A DNA stretch of 49,054 bases, from the NCBI GenBank assembly GCA_023129325.1, contig JAGMCI010000031.1, forward strand, positions 1-49,054, written 5' to 3'. This DNA comes from Caldifarciminota bacterium. Lineage in GTDB: Bacteria > Hydrothermota > UBA3073 > JACQXS01 > JAGMCI01. The notes beneath the pieces were generated by a model that saw only the letters and a list, made by a program, of their open reading frames with translations, was not told where the DNA came from and did no database searches. Of the stretch, positions 6,871 through 14,830 are shown one piece after another; the first letter of the stretch is position 1; each line of letters opens with the position of its first letter. Position numbers and translations under genes: made by a program.

Positions 6871-7100
6871 AGCTACCAATTGTTTCATCTAAGGACATTA
6901 TAAGAGTCCTCAAAAGGGCAGGTTTTTCTTATGCCCCCAAACGGGGTAAAGGGAGTCATCTTGCATTTTATAAGGAGGAAAAAGATGAAAAGTGTTTAGT
7001 CATTGTTCCGAAGCGAAAGGAAATTCCTAAAGGCACACTATTAGCTATTTTAGAACAAGCAGGATTAACTCGTGAACAATTTTTAAGTCTTTTAAAATAA
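6867..7100 (+). CDS. hicA: HicA-like mRNA interferase toxin
   Basis: The 77-residue protein has the dsRNA-binding-like HicA fold: VSSKDIIRVLKRAGF (first helix), then GKGSHLAFYK with the catalytic His (H31), and the C-terminal helix KGTLLAILEQAGLTREQF. HicA toxins cleave mRNA when not bound by HicB. The order here is antitoxin first. The GTG start at 6867 overlaps the hicB stop in GTGA, implying translational coupling. Confidence 0.88.
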   Translation: MKLPIVSSKDIIRVLKRAGFSYAPKRGKGSHLAFYKEEKDEKCLVIVPKRKEIPKGTLLAILEQAGLTREQFLSLLK

Positions 7101-7360
7101 AAACTCAATATTTTGAGAATTTAATTTAAAATAAGTTTGCTCTTTGAAATCTAATTAAGCAATTCACTTGCTTTAAAACGATGGGAAGGTGAGCAAAAAT
7201 TCACTAATCCCTAATCACTTATTACTAATCCCTGTTTTATCGGGTTGGGCAACCCGCTTCGCCTGCCTCTCCTATTGCGAGTCAAGGCGGGCCGGAGCTT
7301 CAGCGAGGCAAGTGTGAGTGCCAATTTTGGTTTTAGATGGCACAAAAGAAAGGAGGAAAT
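7101..7360. repeat. Gap with duplicated leader, 7-bp repeat array and GC-rich repeat
   Basis: 7106-7190 resembles the hicB leader (TTTTGAGAATTTAATTT, then CTCTTTGAAATCTAATTAAG). 7201-7235 is an array of five 7-bp units (TCACTAA, TCCCTAA, TCACTTA, TTACTAA, TCCCTGT). 7250-7295 is a GC-rich repeat containing GCCTGCCTCTCC and AGTCAAGGCGGGC. No gene is seen. Confidence 0.65.
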
Positions 7361-8335
7361 ATGGGATGGCTTATTAGTATCGTCATTTGGGTGTTTCTCT
7401 CTATATTGGTTGGTAAATTTTGGGAGAACAGGGGTAGAGAATTCTCCGGCGGACTAATGATAAGTCTTTTTCTGAGCCCTCTTCTTGGTTTTGTCATAGG
7501 AGCTGCATTACAACCTTTGGGGAGAAAGAAATGTCCAGAGTGCGGTGAATTCGTCAAAGAGGAAGTTACCACCTACAAACACTGCGGACATAAGTTCTCA
7601 GAGATGAAAGCAGAAAAGAAAGTAGAAGAGAAAGTAGCTGGACAGGAAGGAGAGAGAAAGCCAAGAAAGGAGATAGAAGATAAAGTTAGATTTTGCCTTT
7701 CGTGTGGCCTTGAGATTTTAGAGACTGATAAGTTTTGCCCTCAATGTGGGAAAAAAGTTTCCACTGAGATGAAGTTTGATCGACAAACTTTTCAGAAGAT
7801 AAGGGATGTTTTTCTCGGTATTGAGTCTAAAGACTTACGGAATTTATTTTTGGATATCTGCAATTGGTGTAAAAAACAAGGTGCTGAGCTGTTAGTTACC
7901 GCTACTTTGGTAAGATTTATGAAAGGCAACCTTGACTATGGTCAGGTTGAGCCAAAAGGAGGTTTTCTTGATTTTTCTTTCTCCCAACCTGGAGAAAAAC
8001 ACATCTCTGTTAAATTGAAAGAAGACCTGGAAACAGTCAAGAAATACTGGAACAAAGTAAATAAGCTCCGTTGCGAAAAATGTGGGGTTGTAGTGGATTC
8101 AAAGGCAAAATTCTGTCCCGAGTGCGGCCATAGGCTTGAGGCAAAGGGTAATAATATCATTTTCTGTCCATATTGTGGAACAAAAAACCCGGCAGACGTT
8201 GGGCAATGCCAAAAATGTAATGCAGATTTGACGAAGATATCTAAACCTTCCAAGTACGAATGTGAAGATTGTGGCTCTGATGTACCCGAGGATGCCAAAT
8301 ACTGCCCCAAATGTGGGGCAGCACTCGAGGACTAA
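7361..8335 (+). CDS. Membrane-anchored zinc-ribbon array protein
   Basis: About 324 residues. Two N-terminal hydrophobic helices (SIVIWVFLSILVG and LMISLFLSPLLGFVIGAAL) are followed by zinc ribbons: a CPECGEF..HCGHKF unit, a CLSCG..CPQCGKK unit, a non-ribbon domain of about 100 residues, then CEKCG..CPECGHR, CPYCG..CQKCN and CEDCG..CPKCG. That gives five ribbons. No enzymatic motif is seen; such proteins may bind nucleic acid or proteins at the membrane. The ATG at 7361 is chosen over 7337 because AAAGGAGG (7350-7356) lies between them. It is not in an obvious operon. Confidence 0.72.
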   Translation: MGWLISIVIWVFLSILVGKFWENRGREFSGGLMISLFLSPLLGFVIGAALQPLGRKKCPECGEFVKEEVTTYKHCGHKFSEMKAEKKVEEKVAGQEGERKPRKEIEDKVRFCLSCGLEILETDKFCPQCGKKVSTEMKFDRQTFQKIRDVFLGIESKDLRNLFLDICNWCKKQGAELLVTATLVRFMKGNLDYGQVEPKGGFLDFSFSQPGEKHISVKLKEDLETVKKYWNKVNKLRCEKCGVVVDSKAKFCPECGHRLEAKGNNIIFCPYCGTKNPADVGQCQKCNADLTKISKPSKYECEDCGSDVPEDAKYCPKCGAALED

Positions 8336-8709
8336 TTATCAGAGGAAAGACGGAGGCTATTTTTGCAATACTGTTTTCGGTGCTTTATCTAATACTTTGC
8401 CATGCGGTGAGCAGGAAAAAAAACACAGAAGCCATTGAAATGAAGTGGGGATAAGAAACTGTCCGATAATTTAGAATTTTTGTATTAATCTTAGGAGTTT
8501 GTCTGTGAAAATTCAATATTTTTTATGTAAGTGTCTGTAGGCAAACTATTTAGAGTTTGTTAAAGTGCTGGAAATCAATTGGCTACCGAAAGCGGGGGCT
8601 AAAGCACTTGGCTACAAAATAATTAGGACAAAAAGTAATTCTGTGGCTGTGTAATCTCCCGCACATAATCCGTCAGCTAACGGAATGTGCGGGACAGGTG
8701 TGGCTGATA
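8336..8709. other. Gene-free stretch with a nested palindrome
   Basis: No credible gene. 8658-8693 holds CCCGCACAT / ATGTGCGGG arms enclosing a second palindrome, TCCGTCAGCTAACGGA (8669-8684). One palindromic unit appears inserted in another. A hydrophobic frame at about 8346-8446 lacks a usable start codon. Confidence 0.55.
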
Positions 8710-10053
8710 TTACTTTCCTAAATATCGGATACTGGTGAGTCTTTGAAGGAGAGACCTGCGCTTACTATGTTTGCCTAAACTTAAATCTGATACCACAACC
8801 TTGCCTATATATTCAACATCATCTACAAACCATCTCCTTTTTCTGAAAGCTCTGATGTTATGAATTATGTAATGCCTGCCATTATATTTACCAAGATAGA
8901 GCATTATATGTCCTGGAAAACCTAAAATTGTTGCACCGGGTATTGCACGGTCAAGGGCTTTAAGTCTCTTGACTTCTGAAGTCCATCTATTAAAGGAGGC
9001 TACTTTAATACCTGTTTTAAGTTGGGCTCTTGAATTGCGAGGCAGTATTATTCCAAAACATAAATATACTTGAAGAGCATAACCAGAACAGTCAGTTGTT
9101 CCCCGCATTCCTCCCCAATCATAAGACATTGAAAGAGCTTTGAAAACCTGATTCAAAGCATTCCTTTGAGTGTAGGGTAAGTATCCTTTACAAACAGAAT
9201 TATCTTTTTTGAGAAATCCTTCTTCAAAATCAAGCATTCCATCTAACTTTCGGACAAGAATTTTGACTTTGAAAATGTCTAATTCCTCCTTTAATAATTG
9301 AACTCTTGTTCCCATAGGCAAAGAAGTTATAAAGCTCTCAAGGTATCTATCGCCATAAAGATTAACTCTAATATCCTTTATAACCAAGAATGGTTGCTCC
9401 TGAATATATTTTTTAATTTTCTCCCTCCCCCCTATAGCAATATCAGTTACAGGCACCCACCCCCTTACAAAATATGACTGAATATAAGCCCAGTCTCTAT
9501 CTTTAGAGAAATACAATACAGCCACAGGTTCAAAAGGGATTAAAGATGTGTACTGGAAGCGATTCAATTCAAAGTCTTTGGGCTTTCTCATACCTATTTC
9601 TTGAGTTGGCAAAAGTCTCACGCTTGTTCTCTTTATCGTTAACCCAAAGTTTACTGGAATAATCCCAGCAGTATCTTGGATTGCTATTTTCTCTTCTAAC
9701 CTCTCATAAAAGTCAGTAGAAAAAGGAAATCCTGAATATCTATATCTTTTCTTACTTATAACTTGTGCAAGTTCTCTCTGCAATATAGTAGCTAACTTTT
9801 TACTTGAAATAAAGGTATCTATTTTCATTACTTTCACTAACGATGAAATTCTTTCAAAAGTCTTAGCATTTAGCTCATTTATTTCTTCTTGGTTTAATAT
9901 AATTTGGTCTGGATTTTCTAACTTATCAATCCAGAATTCTGGTGTCTCAAGAGACGGAGTAACATAAGGGAGAGGCGTAGGTGCAAGCTCAATTCGTGAT
10001 GAACAACCTGAAATAAATAATAGGGAGAGAAATACTATAACAAATTTCTTCAT
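8710..10053 (-). CDS. SH3-domain NlpC/P60 cell-wall peptidase lipoprotein
   Basis: The 447-residue lipoprotein has lipobox FISGC (C17). The order is an N-terminal helical region (about residues 35-130), two SH3-like segments (about 170-285) and a C-terminal NlpC/P60 domain with catalytic Cys in TTDCSGYA (C322) and His in GFPGHIMLY (H382), followed by a further His (H398 in YIIHN). This matches the SH3-containing C40 peptidases that cleave gamma-D-Glu-diamino-acid bonds in peptidoglycan stem peptides. It is a single gene with its own TTGACA promoter and probably acts in the periplasm in wall remodelling. Confidence 0.88.
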   Translation of the reverse strand: MKKFVIVFLSLLFISGCSSRIELAPTPLPYVTPSLETPEFWIDKLENPDQIILNQEEINELNAKTFERISSLVKVMKIDTFISSKKLATILQRELAQVISKKRYRYSGFPFSTDFYERLEEKIAIQDTAGIIPVNFGLTIKRTSVRLLPTQEIGMRKPKDFELNRFQYTSLIPFEPVAVLYFSKDRDWAYIQSYFVRGWVPVTDIAIGGREKIKKYIQEQPFLVIKDIRVNLYGDRYLESFITSLPMGTRVQLLKEELDIFKVKILVRKLDGMLDFEEGFLKKDNSVCKGYLPYTQRNALNQVFKALSMSYDWGGMRGTTDCSGYALQVYLCFGIILPRNSRAQLKTGIKVASFNRWTSEVKRLKALDRAIPGATILGFPGHIMLYLGKYNGRHYIIHNIRAFRKRRWFVDDVEYIGKVVVSDLSLGKHSKRRSLLQRLTSIRYLGK

Positions 10054-10063
10054 TAGTCTTTAA

Positions 10064-10091
10064 ATAATATCATTCACAAGCTTTTTGTCAA
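10064..10091 (-). promoter_or_regulatory. Promoter of the NlpC/P60 lipoprotein gene
   Basis: TTGACA (10086-10091, minus), 16-bp spacer, TATTAT (10064-10069). The expected start of transcription is only about 4 bases before the ATG at 10053. Confidence 0.65.
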
Positions 10092-10109
10092 GGAAAATAA
10101 ACCACGAAT

Positions 10110-10345
10110 TACATTCACCCCGCACATAATCGCGGGATTATAAATGCTAAACTTATGTGCAGGGCGGGTTACTCAAATAATAACCACAGAGAGCACAGAG
10201 GGAAATGAAACCACGGATTACACAGATTAAACGGACCCGCTTCGCCGAAGCGAGAGCGAGGCGAGTTAGAAATCTACTAATTAATCTGTCAAATCCGTTA
10301 AATCCGTGGTTAAAAAGCTTTTCTGTGTGATTCTGTGGCTATGTT
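10110..10345. repeat. Gene-less inverted element of 9-bp units plus palindromes
   Basis: Left arm (10191-10253): CCACAGAGA, GCACAGAGG, a short link, CCACGGATT, ACACAGATT, AAACGGA. The right arm (10281-10340) carries the inverse: AATCTGTCA, AATCCGTTA, AATCCGTGG, then TCTGTGTGA and TCTGTGGC. A GC-rich hairpin, GCTTCGCCGAAGC, sits in the centre. The left arm is nearly identical to the 5' end of the GxxExxY gene. 10117-10168 adds a CCCGCACATAA..TTATGTGCAGGG inverted pair. No gene is seen. Confidence 0.75.
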
Positions 10346-10393
10346 TTTCTTGAATCTATTTGTAAGAGTTAGCATCTAAAATATGGAGGTTAA

Positions 10394-12805
10394 ATGATGC
10401 TTAATAAATTAACTCAAAAGGCACAAGAGGCAGTGGCGATTGCACAAGAAAAATTATCTGAACTTAATCATACGGAACTTACTGTCCAGCATCTCCTTTT
10501 TGGCTTACTTGACCAACCTGAAGGTATAGTCTCTCAAATACTTGAAAACCTTAACATATCCCCTGATGAACTCAAAAACAAGGTTTCTGACAGGCTTGAT
10601 GCCCTTCCCAAAGCTTATGGAACTACTCCTATGATGCAAGCTTATATTACTCCTCAGGTAAAGAGGGTTTTTGATATAGCTTCCAGAGAAGCCAGGCATT
10701 TTCGTGATGAATACATTGGCTGTGAGCACCTATTTATTGGTATAGTTGAGGTTGGAGATGAGACCTTAAAAGAATTTAAAATCACCAAAGAGAAGGTTTA
10801 TCAAGCATTAGAAGCAATAAGAGGGACTTCAAGGCTAACTGAACCTCAGGGAGAAGAGCAATATCGTGTTCTTGAGCGTTACTCAAGAGACATAAGCAAA
10901 TTAGCCCTTGATGGCAAACTTGACCCAGTAATAGGAAGGGAAGACGAGATAAAGAGAGTTATGCAAATTCTTTGTCGTCGCACAAAGAACAATCCTGCTC
11001 TGATAGGTGAAGCTGGTATAGGTAAAACAGCAATCGTTGAAGGACTGACTCAAAAAATTGCCTCCGGCGATGTCCCTGAAATACTTAGAGATAAAAAAGT
11101 CTTAGAGCTGAATATTGGAAGTCTTGTCGCTGGTTCCCAATTTAGGGGCCAATTTGAACAACGGATTAAAAGCATCCTCTCAGAAATTCATAAAGCTAAG
11201 GGAAAGATAATTTTATTTATAGACGAACTTCACACAATTGTTGGCGCCGGAGCTGCGGAAGGAGCAATTGATGCTGGCAATATGCTTAAACCAGCTCTTG
11301 CAAGAGGAGAATTACAATGTGTAGGGGCAACGACTTTAAATGAGTATAGAAAATATATAGAAAAAGACCAGGCTCTTACGCGCAGATTTCAGCCTATATA
11401 TGTCTCTGAGCCTTCAGTTGAAGATACAATTAAAATTCTCAAAGGATTAAAGTCTAAATACGAATCTCATCATGGCGTAAAAATATCTGACTCAGCCCTT
11501 AAGTCTTGTGCCACTCTTTCTCATAGATATATATCCGACCGCTTCCTTCCTGATAAGGCAATAGATTTACTTGACGAAGCCGCCTCAAAACTCAGGCTTG
11601 ATATTTATTCTATCCCAAAACCATTAAAAGAGATGGAACAGAAGCTGAAAGCTCTAACTAAAGAAGGGCAGGAAACTGTAAAATTACAAGATTATGAACG
11701 TGCAGCACACTTAAGAGATGAGACAGGAATCCTTTCCAAACAATATAAAAAGAAAAAAGAAGAATGGTTAAAGAAACGCGGCATAGATGAAGTGGTTGAT
11801 GAAGAAGATATTGCTGAAATTGTCTCAAAATGGACTGGCATTCCCGCTTCCAAGATGCTTATAGGAGAACGCAAAAAATTGCTTAAAATGGAAGAAAATA
11901 TCCATAATCGTATTGTTAACCAAAATGAAGCAGTAAAAGCTGTTTCTGATGCCATAAGAATAACAAGAGCTGGGCTCCATGACACGCGCCGACCAATAGG
12001 CTCATTTATATTTTTAGGCCCAACTGGCGTTGGAAAAACTGAACTTGCCAAAGCACTTGCCGAATTTCTCTTTGACTCCGAATCTGCGGTGCTCAGGATA
12101 GATATGTCAGAATATCAGGAACGCCATACAGTCTCAAGGCTCATTGGTGCACCACCTGGATATGTAGGTTATGAGGAAGGAGGGCAACTCACCGAACCAG
12201 TGAGAAGGCGCCCGTATCGGGTAATATTATTTGATGAAATAGAGAAAGCACACCCAGATGTTTATAATGCTTTATTACAGATAATGGACGATGGCAGACT
12301 CACTGATGGGCAGGGCAGGACAGTTGATTTTAAAAATACAATCATAATAATGACATCAAATGTTGGAACTAAAGAATTAAAAAAAAGAGGCATAGGCTTT
12401 GATGCTGGAGTTCCTGAATTTAGTTATGAAAATTTAAAAGAAGCATTGCTTAAAGAATTAAAGCACCGTTTTAGACCTGAATTTTTAAATAGAGTTGATG
12501 AAATTATTGTCTTTCATTCACTTAAACCTAAACATATAGAGAAAATAGTTGATTTGGAACTTGCAAAATTAGCTAATAATTTAAAATCTCAAGACATAGA
12601 AATTGAAGTTACTAAACCTGTTAAATCTCTTCTTGCTAAAAAGGGCTATGATTCAGAGTATGGTGCCAGACCTTTAAAGCAAGTAATCCGTCGGCTTATA
12701 GAAAATCCATTATCTATTGCCATTATAAATAACAAGTTTAAAAAAGGCGCCCGCATACTTTGTAAAGTGAAAGAAGACCGTATAGTTTTTGAAAAAGCCA
12801 CCTAA
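10394..12805 (+). CDS. clpC: ATP-dependent Clp protease ATPase subunit ClpC
   Basis: The 803-residue AAA+ unfoldase has a Clp_N double repeat (1-140), D1 with Walker A GEAGIGKT (205-212) and Walker B LFIDEL, and a short middle region with a UVR-like motif ([15 protein letters not shown], about 429-443). D2 has Walker A GPTGVGKT (542-549) and Walker [11 protein letters not shown]. The short UVR-type middle domain makes it ClpC, not ClpB. Residues 667-669 are IGF, the tripeptide that docks into ClpP, whose gene is partly present at the right edge. GGAGG precedes two adjacent ATGs; 10397 has the better 7-base spacing. Confidence 0.94.
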   Translation: MMLNKLTQKAQEAVAIAQEKLSELNHTELTVQHLLFGLLDQPEGIVSQILENLNISPDELKNKVSDRLDALPKAYGTTPMMQAYITPQVKRVFDIASREARHFRDEYIGCEHLFIGIVEVGDETLKEFKITKEKVYQALEAIRGTSRLTEPQGEEQYRVLERYSRDISKLALDGKLDPVIGREDEIKRVMQILCRRTKNNPALIGEAGIGKTAIVEGLTQKIASGDVPEILRDKKVLELNIGSLVAGSQFRGQFEQRIKSILSEIHKAKGKIILFIDELHTIVGAGAAEGAIDAGNMLKPALARGELQCVGATTLNEYRKYIEKDQALTRRFQPIYVSEPSVEDTIKILKGLKSKYESHHGVKISDSALKSCATLSHRYISDRFLPDKAIDLLDEAASKLRLDIYSIPKPLKEMEQKLKALTKEGQETVKLQDYERAAHLRDETGILSKQYKKKKEEWLKKRGIDEVVDEEDIAEIVSKWTGIPASKMLIGERKKLLKMEENIHNRIVNQNEAVKAVSDAIRITRAGLHDTRRPIGSFIFLGPTGVGKTELAKALAEFLFDSESAVLRIDMSEYQERHTVSRLIGAPPGYVGYEEGGQLTEPVRRRPYRVILFDEIEKAHPDVYNALLQIMDDGRLTDGQGRTVDFKNTIIIMTSNVGTKELKKRGIGFDAGVPEFSYENLKEALLKELKHRFRPEFLNRVDEIIVFHSLKPKHIEKIVDLELAKLANNLKSQDIEIEVTKPVKSLLAKKGYDSEYGARPLKQVIRRLIENPLSIAIINNKFKKGARILCKVKEDRIVFEKAT

Positions 12806-12840
12806 TTACTTCACTGGAGTTTACCCATTTTTCAAAACTG

Positions 12841-12931
12841 TGGAGTGCCCCGCACTTATGCATAAGTGCGGGGTCGTTGCATGCAAAATCACGGCTCGAC
12901 TGAACTCGCCGAAGTCCAATTTTGCACTCCA
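12841..12931. repeat. Two facing TTTGGAGT-type stem-loop repeats
   Basis: TGGAGTGC (12841-12848) and its inverse GCACTCCA (12924-12931) bound the region. The left unit continues into a perfect 26-bp palindrome (12848-12873). The right unit, read on the minus strand, is TTTTGGAGT followed by arms GCAAAAT / ATTTTGC around a GC-rich loop. Similar TTTGGAGT plus stem-loop units occur at 29999-30025 and twice at 47813-47878. Confidence 0.65.
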
Positions 12932-12945
12932 AAATTACTTTAAAT

Positions 12946-12973
12946 TTGACAAACCGCAATTCTCTGATATAAT
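12946..12973 (+). promoter_or_regulatory. Promoter of queA
   Basis: TTGACA (12946-12951), 16-bp spacer, perfect TATAAT (12968-12973). The ATG lies 20 bases downstream. Confidence 0.75.
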
Positions 12974-12993
12974 TTAGCTTTAAAAGTGGTTAA

Positions 12994-14052
12994 ATGTTAG
13001 TTAAGGATTTTGATTATAAGTTACCAAAAGAACTGATTGCTCAGTATCCACCTGAGCACAGGGGGCAATCAAAATTACTTGTTCTTCACCGCAAAACCAA
13101 AGAGATTGAGCATCGCAAATTTTACAATATAATTGATTATTTTAATTCGAAAGATGTTCTTGTTTTAAATGAAACAAAGGTTATTCCTGCCAGGCTCATT
13201 GGTAAACGCGTTGGAACTGGCGGTAAAGTTGAAATATTCCTGCTTAACAAAATTAAATCTAACCCGCCTTGGCTCGGCGAGACAGGTGAATGGGAAGTTC
13301 TCATATCTCCAGGAAGAGCTAATAAATTAGGAGTTAGAATATCTTTTGGACCTGATTTTTGGGGTGAAGTAAAAAATACGGAGGCAAAACATCCTGTTTT
13401 TAAATTTCATTACAATGGAAACTTTGAGAGTTTACTTTATAAGTATGGACAGATTCCACTTCCCCCTTATATAAAAAGAGCTCCTGTTTCAAGTGATTAT
13501 AAAAGGTATCAAACTACTTATGCTAAATCTCCCGGCGCCTGTGCCGCTCCCACAGCTGGTTTGCATTTTACTAAAGAAATTTTAAATAGTATAAAAGAAA
13601 AGGGAATTGAGATTGCAAAAATTGTTGTCCACACTGGATTTGGGAGCTTTAAGCCCATAAAATGCGAGAGAGTTGAAAACCATAATATGGAAGTTGAATA
13701 CTATAAAATTCCAGATAAATCAGCTAATAAAATTAATAAAGCTAAAAGGGTAATTGCTGTTGGAACAAGTGCAGTAAGAGCACTTGAAACTCAAGCTAAA
13801 AATCCCATCCGACAAACAGCAAGTGGGCGAAAACTAAAATCTGTAAGTGGATGGACTGATAAATTTATTTATCCACCTTACAAATTTAAAATTGTGGGTG
13901 CATTAATAACAAACTTCCATCTTCCAAAATCTACTTTATTTTTACTTGTATGTGCATTTGCCGGAAAAGAACTTATCTATCACGCATATCAAGAAGCTAT
14001 AAAGTCAGGTTACAAATTTTATTCCTATGGCGATGCTATGCTTATAATTTAA
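12994..14052 (+). CDS. queA: S-adenosylmethionine:tRNA ribosyltransferase-isomerase QueA
   Basis: The 352-residue enzyme transfers and isomerises the ribosyl of SAM onto preQ1-tRNA to make epoxyqueuosine. Signatures: FDYKLPKELIAQYP at the N terminus, LNETKVIPARL, YAKSPGACAAPTAGLHFT (AAPTAGLHF motif), VVHTGFGSFKP, and ALITNFHLPKSTLFLLVCAFAG near the C terminus. Residues 91-98 (PPWLGETG) are encoded by a 24-bp GC-rich repeat sitting between a strand and EWEVLI, where the family has no such loop. Another unusual stretch (about 269-278) precedes LKSVSGWTD. queF, another queuosine gene, is at 27259. Confidence 0.94.
   Translation: MLVKDFDYKLPKELIAQYPPEHRGQSKLLVLHRKTKEIEHRKFYNIIDYFNSKDVLVLNETKVIPARLIGKRVGTGGKVEIFLLNKIKSNPPWLGETGEWEVLISPGRANKLGVRISFGPDFWGEVKNTEAKHPVFKFHYNGNFESLLYKYGQIPLPPYIKRAPVSSDYKRYQTTYAKSPGACAAPTAGLHFTKEILNSIKEKGIEIAKIVVHTGFGSFKPIKCERVENHNMEVEYYKIPDKSANKINKAKRVIAVGTSAVRALETQAKNPIRQTASGRKLKSVSGWTDKFIYPPYKFKIVGALITNFHLPKSTLFLLVCAFAGKELIYHAYQEAIKSGYKFYSYGDAMLII
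13263..13286. repeat. 24-bp repeat inserted in frame in queA
   Basis: The minus strand reads CCTGTCTCGCCGAGCCAAGG followed by CGGG, closely matching the intergenic units at 1880-1912 (CCTGCCTCACCAGTCAAGG) and 7261-7290. Its length is a multiple of three, so queA stays open. Confidence 0.65.
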
Positions 14053-14087
14053 CCCCAAAAACACATCAAACACCGAAAATCACTGAA

Positions 14088-14245
14088 AAAGTAAAATAGC
14101 ACACAGATTATACACAGATTCAATAGATTATCACAGATTTAATTTATCCGTTGGCTGATAGATTATATGCGTATTTTCTCTATCTGTAAAAATCTGCGTC
14201 CCAATAATTTTATATTTTTCGGTGTTGTTCAATGTGCTTTCACAT
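14088..14245. repeat. Gene-less inverted element between queA and the DNA glycosylase gene
   Basis: ACCGAAAAT near 14072 faces ATTTTTCGGT near 14220. Inside them, ACACAGATT, ACACAGATT and TCACAGATT units (14100-14143) face ATCTGTAAA and AATCTGCGT (14182-14200). A degenerate TCCGTTGGCTGATAGA lies at 14148-14163. No gene is seen. Confidence 0.6.
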
Positions 14246-14260
14246 ATTATTTGGGTTTAA

Positions 14261-14830
14261 CTACCTTTTAGAGATGAATTTGTTACCTTTGACATAGAAC
14301 CTTAATTTCAAGGAAGCTCCTTTTTTTATACCTATCCTTGTGGTAGAAACCATAGAAAACTTTTGTAATTTCCCATCTTCAATCCTTAAATTAGAATTAA
14401 TCATATCAATACCATTTTCTTCTCTTGTAATTTTAAAAGCTTGAGTTAGTTTGGCTGGTCCATTTATTAGATTTTTTAAATCTAACATTCTTCTGCGCTT
14501 TTTCATTAGTTCTATTCCATACAGAGGCTCTGCCGCTCTTATCAAAACTGCACTGGCTTCACTATCCTTCCCTGTTACCACATTTAACATATAATGCATC
14601 CCATAAGTAAAATAAACATAAGCATACCCAGGAGGTCCCCACATCACTTCATTTCTTGGAGTTCGCTTGCCGCGATATGCATGACTCCCTGGGTCAAGCT
14701 TCCCATAATAAGCTTCAGTTTCAACAATCATCCCTTTAGTAATTCCTTCAGGTGTTTTATGAACAAGTATTTTTCCTAAAAGTTTTTTGGCTACAAGTTG
14801 TGCATCTTGAGTATAAAATTCTCTATTCAT
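14261..14830 (-). CDS. 3-methyladenine DNA glycosylase (AAG/Mpg family)
   Basis: The 189-residue monofunctional glycosylase removes alkylated purines from DNA. Key residues align with human AAG: IVETEAYYG gives catalytic E39 and Y41, SHAYRG gives H50, and YAYVYFTYGMHYMLN includes the stacking Tyr (Y73). NGPAKLTQAF is the conserved substrate-loop region. Length is normal. Its ATG overlaps the stop of the upstream glycosyltransferase in ATGA, so it is probably co-translated as the last gene of the glycan operon. That is an unexpected neighbour for a repair enzyme. Confidence 0.92.
   Translation of the reverse strand: MNREFYTQDAQLVAKKLLGKILVHKTPEGITKGMIVETEAYYGKLDPGSHAYRGKRTPRNEVMWGPPGYAYVYFTYGMHYMLNVVTGKDSEASAVLIRAAEPLYGIELMKKRRRMLDLKNLINGPAKLTQAFKITREENGIDMINSNLRIEDGKLQKFSMVSTTRIGIKKGASLKLRFYVKGNKFISKR

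Noticed and set aside
8346-8446. Hydrophobic small frame (AIFAILFSVLYLILCHAV) with GGAGG just upstream
   Set aside because: No ATG, GTG or TTG start in the right place; only an ATT would serve. Kept as a note, not a gene.
10394-12805. ClpB (disaggregase) as the identity of the Clp ATPase
   Set aside because: The middle domain is short with a UVR-like motif and D2 has an IGF ClpP-docking loop, both pointing to ClpC.
13793-13830. Second in-frame repeat in queA (residues about 269-278)
   Set aside because: The residues look unusual for QueA but the DNA does not clearly match any repeat family in the window.
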